NCBI RefSeq assembly: GCF_014202975.1
Contig: NZ_JACHHZ010000002.1
Coordinates: 310,001 to 374,000, forward strand
Origin: Povalibacter uvarum
GTDB lineage: Bacteria > Pseudomonadota > Gammaproteobacteria > Steroidobacterales > Steroidobacteraceae
Direction: 5' to 3'
Length of the DNA: 64,000 nucleotides
Under the pieces are notes generated by a model, which saw only the letters and a program-made list of their open reading frames with translations, did not search any database and was not told the origin of the DNA. Within the stretch, counting starts at the first letter, position 1. Every line of letters starts with the position of its first letter. Shown in pieces: positions 59,693 to 64,000 of this stretch. The position numbers and the translations under genes were made by a program.

Positions 59693-60568
59693 GTGAACAG
59701 AATTGGCGCCGGTTTCGCTGCTTTGATGCTCATCGCGCTCGCCGCTTGCGGTAACAAGCAGGAGGCGCCGCCGGCGGAACAGACCGCACCAGCACAGACG
59801 GCGGCACCAGCTGCAAGCGAACCCGCCGCCGCGACACCGGGCGATGAAGCCGCCGCGCCTGCCGCGGAATCGCCGGCCACGCCGTCCGAAACGATCAGCG
59901 AAACCGACGACGGCGGTCAGGAAACGACGGCGGAAGCCGCGCCGTCGACCACTCAGCCTTCGTTGCGCCTCGGCGGCCCGTCGAATGCATCGCCGACCTC
60001 CGCTCAGTTCAAGGAAGGCGCGAACTACAGCAAGGTCGTCCCGAACCAGCCGACGAGCGTCGGTCCGGGCCGCGTCGAAGTCGTCGAAGTATTCTGGTAC
60101 GGCTGCGGCCATTGCTTCGCGCTCGATCCGTCGATCGAATCCTGGCGCAGCAAGAGCAAGCCTTCGTACGTCGAGTTCGTCCGCATCCCCGCGATGTGGA
60201 ATGAAACGACCCGCATGCATGCCCGCATGTTCTACACCGCCGAGCTGCTCGGCAAACTCGAAGAACTGCACGCCCCGATGTTTCGCGAGATCAACGTGAA
60301 GGGCAACCAGCTCAACACGGTCGACAAGATCACGGCGTTCTTCCGCCAGAACGGCGTGAACGCGGACGACTTCCAGAAGGCGTTCTCTTCGTTCGCCGTC
60401 GAGAGCAAGCTGCAGCGCGCCGATTTCCTCAACCGCCGCTATCGCATCGAGTCGGTGCCGACGGTCATCGTGAACGGCAAGTACCGCACGGATATCGGCA
60501 TGGCCGGCGGCGAAGAACAGCTGTTCGGCCTGATCGGCGAACTCTCCGCCTCGGAACACGGCGGCTGA
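59693..60568 (+). CDS. dsbA: DsbA-like thiol:disulfide oxidoreductase, lipoprotein form
   Basis: The 291-residue protein has a lipoprotein signal ending LIALAAC (Cys19), an 80-residue Ala/Pro/Glu/Thr-rich linker and a DsbA-type thioredoxin domain. Active site FWYGCGHCFALDP: CGHC replaces the usual CPHC of DsbA. The domain continues with KAFSSFAVE and VPTVIVNGKYRTDIG (cis-Pro loop). GTG at 59693 has GAGAGGA upstream. It probably makes disulfides in the periplasm. It follows cytochrome c4 by 44 bp. Confidence 0.9.
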   Translation: MNRIGAGFAALMLIALAACGNKQEAPPAEQTAPAQTAAPAASEPAAATPGDEAAAPAAESPATPSETISETDDGGQETTAEAAPSTTQPSLRLGGPSNASPTSAQFKEGANYSKVVPNQPTSVGPGRVEVVEVFWYGCGHCFALDPSIESWRSKSKPSYVEFVRIPAMWNETTRMHARMFYTAELLGKLEELHAPMFREINVKGNQLNTVDKITAFFRQNGVNADDFQKAFSSFAVESKLQRADFLNRRYRIESVPTVIVNGKYRTDIGMAGGEEQLFGLIGELSASEHGG

Positions 60569-60607
60569 GATTCGCGCGCGCAGCGTGACGAAGCGGCGCC
60601 AGCGCTC

Positions 60608-61582
60608 ATGCTGAAAGCCTTCGTCCAGCAGCCACAGGGACTCGCGAGCGTGGCGCTGGCCACGCCTGCCGAAGTTCCCGCGGATGTGGTCTGGATCGAT
60701 CTGCTGGAACCCACTCCCGACGAAGAGAAGGCGGTCGAACAGATCCTGCGCATCGACGTCCCGACGCGCGAGGAAATGAAAGAGATCGAGACGTCCAATC
60801 GCCTCTACGAGGACAACGACGCGCTCTACATGACCGCGACCGTTGCCGCGAAGCTCGACACGTCCCGGCCGGAGATCACCGCGGTCACGTTCATCCTCTC
60901 GAACGGCAGACTGGTTACGAACCGCTACGTCGACACGAAGCCGTTCCAGCAGTTCATCGCGTACGCCGAGAAGCATCCGAACTCCTGTCAATCCGCGGTG
61001 GCCATCCTCGCGGGACTCATCGAGTCGTTCATCGAACGCATCGCCGACATTCTCGAACGCGTCGGCGGCGATCTCGATCTCGTTTCCGGCAGCATCTTCA
61101 TGAGCCAGAACGGCACGCCGAAGAGCCGTGACCTGCGCGCGTTGATCGAGCGGATCGGCTTCAACGGCGAGCTCAATTCGAAGTCGCGCGAAAGTCTCGT
61201 GAGCCTGGGCCGGCTCGTGATGTTCGTTCAGCAGACCGGGCTGCTGCAGATGACCCAGGAGCAGCGCAGCCGGTTCAAGTCGATCAGCCGCGACGTCACG
61301 TCGCTCTCCGACCACGCGAGCTTTCTCGGCACCAAGGTCTCGTTCCTGCTCGAAGCCACCCTGGGCCTCATCAACCTCGAGCAGAACAACATCATCAAGA
61401 TCTTCTCGGTCGCCGCCGTCATGTTCATGCCGCCCACCCTGATCGCGAGCATCTACGGCATGAACTTCCACCTGCTGCCGAGCTTCCCGGGCACCTACAG
61501 CAATTTCTTCTTCTCCCTCGGCCTGATGCTGACCTCGATGGGCGTAACCTATGCGCTCTTCAAGCGCAAAGGATGGCTGTGA
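60608..61582 (+). CDS. corA: Magnesium/cobalt transporter CorA
   Basis: The 324-residue protein has the CorA fold: a large N-terminal cytoplasmic domain (EMKEIETSNRLYEDNDALYM; SFIERIADILERVG), a long stalk helix, two C-terminal membrane helices (IKIFSVAAVMFMPPTLIASI and SNFFFSLGLMLTSMGVTYAL) and the signature YGMNFHLLP loop between them. It forms a pentameric Mg2+ channel. It is spaced 39 bp after dsbA, so read-through is possible. A family C repeat begins at the stop. Confidence 0.94.
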   Translation: MLKAFVQQPQGLASVALATPAEVPADVVWIDLLEPTPDEEKAVEQILRIDVPTREEMKEIETSNRLYEDNDALYMTATVAAKLDTSRPEITAVTFILSNGRLVTNRYVDTKPFQQFIAYAEKHPNSCQSAVAILAGLIESFIERIADILERVGGDLDLVSGSIFMSQNGTPKSRDLRALIERIGFNGELNSKSRESLVSLGRLVMFVQQTGLLQMTQEQRSRFKSISRDVTSLSDHASFLGTKVSFLLEATLGLINLEQNNIIKIFSVAAVMFMPPTLIASIYGMNFHLLPSFPGTYSNFFFSLGLMLTSMGVTYALFKRKGWL

Positions 61583-61583
61583 A

Positions 61584-61719
61584 AGAGAAGCGGTTAGCGG
61601 TTGGCGGTTGGTTCAGAACCGGAAACTGCAGGACTGCACCGCGCGAACGTGGGATCTCGAGGTCATTCCTTCTGCTGTCCTATTCTTGCTAACCGCCAAC
61701 CGCTAACCGCCAACCGCTC
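61584..61719. repeat. Full family C inverted repeat between corA and the NYN gene
   Basis: The left arm (61585-61615) has GAAGCGGTTAGCGGTTGGCG and the right arm (61687-61719) has TAACCGCCAACCGCTAACCG. The arms are near-complementary over about 25 nt, with 70 nt between. It starts 2 nt after the corA stop and ends 5 nt before the NYN ATG at 61725. Confidence 0.85.
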
Positions 61720-61724
61720 CTCCT

Positions 61725-62552
61725 ATGTCTCACCCAATAACCAGCATGGCCCTGTTCTGCGATTTCGAGAACATCGCCCTCGGTGTGCGCGATGCGCAGT
61801 ACGCCAAATTCGACATCGACCGCGTCCTGGAACGGCTGCTGCTCAAGGGCAGCATCGTCGTGAAGAAGGCGTACTGCGACTGGGATCGCTACAAGGAATT
61901 CAAGGCGCCGATGCACGAAGCGTCGTTCGAGCTCATCGAGATTCCGCACGTGCGCATGTCGGGCAAGAACTCGGCCGACATCCGCCTGGTCGTCGATGCG
62001 CTGGACCTGTGCTACACGAAGGCTCACGTCGACACGTTCGTCATCATCAGCGGCGACTCCGACTTCTCACCGCTCGTGAGCAAGCTGCGCGAGAACAACA
62101 AGACCGTGATCGGCGTCGGCGTGAAGAGCTCGACGTCGGATCTGCTGATCGCGAACTGCGACGAGTTCATTTTCTACGACGATCTCGTGCGCCAGAACGA
62201 GAAGAAGCAGCGCACGCGCCGCAAGACGGCGCCGAAGCAGCAGGCCGGCGCGCCGAAAGAACAGCCGAAAGCAGAGAAGACGGACGAAGACCGGCGCCAG
62301 GAAGCCTTCGATCTGGTGATGGACACCATCGAAGCGCTCGCGAGCGAACGCGATCAGGACGAGAAGATCTGGGGATCGATGGTCAAGCAGGCGCTCAAGC
62401 GCCGCAATCCCGGCTTCAACGAAACCTACTACGGCTTTCGCACCTTCAGCGATCTTCTCGAAGAAGCGAAAAAGCGGCGGCTGCTCGATCTCGAAGCCGA
62501 CCAGAAATCCGGCGGCTTCGTCATCAAGCGCGTCAAGAGCAGCGGCGAGTAG
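61725..62552 (+). CDS. NYN-domain RNase with C-terminal OST-HTH/LOTUS-like domain
   Basis: The 275-residue product has an NYN (PIN-like) RNase domain at residues 1-160: MALFCDFENIALG, SGKNSADIRLVVDALDL and IISGDSDFSPLVSKLREN supply the acidic cluster. A basic, disordered linker follows (KKQRTRRKTAPKQQAG). The final ~90 residues (EIWGSMVKQALKRR-like, YYGFRTFSDLLEEAKKRRLL, GFVIKRVKS) match the OST-HTH/LOTUS winged-helix fold. It probably cuts RNA, guided by the LOTUS domain. No toxin partner is adjacent. Confidence 0.88.
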   Translation: MSHPITSMALFCDFENIALGVRDAQYAKFDIDRVLERLLLKGSIVVKKAYCDWDRYKEFKAPMHEASFELIEIPHVRMSGKNSADIRLVVDALDLCYTKAHVDTFVIISGDSDFSPLVSKLRENNKTVIGVGVKSSTSDLLIANCDEFIFYDDLVRQNEKKQRTRRKTAPKQQAGAPKEQPKAEKTDEDRRQEAFDLVMDTIEALASERDQDEKIWGSMVKQALKRRNPGFNETYYGFRTFSDLLEEAKKRRLLDLEADQKSGGFVIKRVKSSGE

Positions 62553-62558
62553 CGCCGC

Positions 62559-63539
62559 TCACTCGGTCTTCCGTCGCAGCTGCAGATCGGTCACGGTGGG
62601 AAAGTGGTCCGACCCCAGTGCCGGGCCGCGACTCACGTGGAGCACCTCCCAGTGGTCGCTCGCGAGGCACTGATCGATGCGGATGGCGAGCGGCGCGAAG
62701 TGAGACGGCCACGTATTCACCAGACCGAGCCCGCGTGCGCAGTCGTGCAGCGGTGACTCGTCGAACGTGCGACGAAAGTTCTGCGACCACGAAGACACAT
62801 TGAAGTCGCCGCCGATGAGCAGCGGCTCCGGCGTCTGCTCAGCCACCTTCACCAGTTGCTTCATCTCCGCATTGCGCAATCGCACGTTGTTGGGACCGAT
62901 GGGCCAGTGCAGGTGAACGCCGACGACGGCAACCGGCTTGCCCTCCCAATCGATCACTGCTTTGGCGGCCAGCGCTCCGTACGGCGCGAGCTCGATGGTC
63001 TCCACTCGCTGGATCGGCCAGCGGCTGAAAATCACGGCGCCGTACGGATACCAGGACTTCGCATGCATGTGCGGATACGAGGGCAGTTGCGCAGCGAGCT
63101 GCTCGGCAGCGGCAAGCGTCGGCAACTCCTGGACGGCAATCACATCGGCGCGAAGGCTCTCGAGATAGCGACCGATGCCCGCGGCGTCCTGGTTGGTGTA
63201 GTACTGATTGAACGTGACGAAGCGGAATTCGCCGGACGTTGCGCGAGCGGACTGCAGCGGCGGCCAGCCTGTGTACGACACCACGCTGGCGCCGACGAGC
63301 AACGCGGTCGCAAGCACGAGCGCTCCACTGCGTGGGCGGCGTACCGAGAACAACACACCGGCGCTAACCAGCAGCGCGATCGCGTATTGCAGCCTGAAGT
63401 GCGAGAAGAGATCGAGCACCCACCACCAGTGACCGGCGAAGCCGATCAGAAAGCCGAACGAAGCGCTGAGCGCGGTCAGAAGGGCGAGGCGGGCAGTAAT
63501 GCGAAGCGCCGCGCTGGCGCGCGGTGAAGGAGTCGTCAC
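62559..63539 (-). CDS. Endonuclease/exonuclease/phosphatase-family membrane protein
   Basis: The 326-residue product has three N-terminal hydrophobic segments (LALLTALSASFGFLIGF, WWWVLDLFSHFRLQYAIALL, LVLATALLVGASVV) and then an EEP domain: FRFVTFNQYY, VIAVQELPTLAAAEQL, VGVHLHWPI, LLIGGDFNVSSWSQNF and SDHFPTVTDL with the catalytic His. Likely a membrane-anchored phosphatase or nuclease facing the periplasm. The NYN gene stops 7 bp away. Substrate is unknown. Confidence 0.88.
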   Translation of the reverse strand: MTTPSPRASAALRITARLALLTALSASFGFLIGFAGHWWWVLDLFSHFRLQYAIALLVSAGVLFSVRRPRSGALVLATALLVGASVVSYTGWPPLQSARATSGEFRFVTFNQYYTNQDAAGIGRYLESLRADVIAVQELPTLAAAEQLAAQLPSYPHMHAKSWYPYGAVIFSRWPIQRVETIELAPYGALAAKAVIDWEGKPVAVVGVHLHWPIGPNNVRLRNAEMKQLVKVAEQTPEPLLIGGDFNVSSWSQNFRRTFDESPLHDCARGLGLVNTWPSHFAPLAIRIDQCLASDHWEVLHVSRGPALGSDHFPTVTDLQLRRKTE

Positions 63540-63618
63540 GGAGGAAAATCGGGGCTGCTTTGGAAGGGCGCCGTTATAGCGCCGTCCGGGCCGATGCGCT
63601 ACCGACCGCTTCCGGACT

Positions 63619-64000
63619 TCAGGCGAGTTCTTTGCTTTCGCTGCGCCAACGGCTCGCGGGCATCCGGCCCCGTGCGTAGTACAACTCGAGCCGACGCACG
63701 CCCTTCATACGACGCGTCGAGCGTCGGACTTCGCGCAGGAGGCGAAGCAGCAACTGCTCATCGGATCGGGGACCCCCTGCCGCGTACTCTGCCGAAATGC
63801 TCAGGTGCAGCACGGCAATGTGCTCGAGATCGGGACGGGTGTAGATAGCGACGCCGACGGGACGTCCGGTCGCTGCTTCGACGGCGAACAGCGCCTGGGC
63901 TTCTTCCTGCATGCCGTCGATTCGTACACGAAGCCTATCGGCACCTTCCGGCACGATCTCGGGCGCGCCGAATGTCTCGACGGCATCCGCGATGCACGAT
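63619..64000 (-). CDS. 3' portion of an unknown protein (partial, open at the window edge)
   Basis: On the minus strand an open frame enters from 64000 and stops at 63619. The visible 126 residues include GRPVGVAIYTRPDLEHIAVLH and LLLRLLREVRRSTRRMKGVRRLELYY. This has the strand-helix pattern of an acetyltransferase-like (GNAT) C-terminus, but I do not see a conserved acetyl-CoA motif, so the family is not assigned. A GTG at 63954 is in frame but the frame continues beyond it. Confidence 0.6.
   Translation of the reverse strand, partial: SCIADAVETFGAPEIVPEGADRLRVRIDGMQEEAQALFAVEAATGRPVGVAIYTRPDLEHIAVLHLSISAEYAAGGPRSDEQLLLRLLREVRRSTRRMKGVRRLELYYARGRMPASRWRSESKELA

Noticed and set aside
63619-63954. 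Treating the GTG at 63954 as the start of the last gene
   Set aside because: The frame stays open to the window edge, so the true start probably lies outside.

Overview
This is a GC-rich window from what looks like a gammaproteobacterium on the Xanthomonadales/Nevskiales/Steroidobacterales side of the class. That placement is inferred from gene content: RdgC, RarD, EngB, LptM, TamA/TamB, a two-haem cytochrome c4, an orphan FlhC-like regulator, and an acyl-ornithine carbamoyltransferase route to arginine in place of the standard OTCase. Coding density is high and I see no tRNA, rRNA, CRISPR array, prophage or insertion sequence. No 16S is present, so the genus is open.

Layout. 1-9.4 kb: an unknown lipoprotein, RdgC, a divergent QueA-like protein coupled to an SDR, an XRE-cupin regulator, an NADP-dependent oxidoreductase, a DUF3617 protein and LigD. 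9.5-14.1 kb: a CAP-domain protein, then an ECF sigma/anti-sigma pair with a divergent subtilase and a low-complexity secreted protein. All three promoters there share one bipartite motif. 14.2-26.3 kb: Dps, a VOC protein, a PLD-type protein, PEP carboxylase, a four-gene Mla/MCE lipid-transport operon, MscS and OtsA. 26.6-45 kb: Mdh, FadE, DUF3667, DUF4399, DinB, an FlhC-like regulator, NudC, NRDE-TamA-TamB, an alpha/beta hydrolase, a Nudix protein and RarD. 45-53.7 kb: argR-argG-[unknown P-loop gene]-argC-argD-argF'-argB-argH. 53.8-64 kb: a thioesterase, LptM, PolA, an OMP, a candidate sigma-E-driven small RNA at the polA-engB (Spot 42) locus, EngB, cytochrome c4, DsbA, CorA, an NYN/OST-HTH RNase, an EEP-family protein and a partial gene.

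How genes work together. The arginine cluster encodes kinase, reductase, transaminase, acyl-ornithine carbamoyltransferase, argininosuccinate synthase and lyase, but no N-acylglutamate synthase and no deacylase. An unassigned P-loop protein sits inside it, and ArgR is preceded by two ARG boxes 3 bp apart. The carbamoyltransferase appears to carry Ala where a Glu selects acetylornithine, which hints at succinylated intermediates. The ECF locus looks like a small autoregulated envelope or secretion regulon. The mla genes probably move lipids across the envelope, and TamA/TamB serve envelope assembly.

Intergenic DNA is rich in inverted-repeat families: (A) elements built on GGAATCC/CATTCCCGC palindromes; (B) CACGGAG/CTCCGTG arms; (C) heptamer GCGGTTG/GCGGTTA arms that often abut start or stop codons; (D) GCTCGTAGCTCAC-like degenerate repeats. 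Several genes have start or stop regions that run into these elements.
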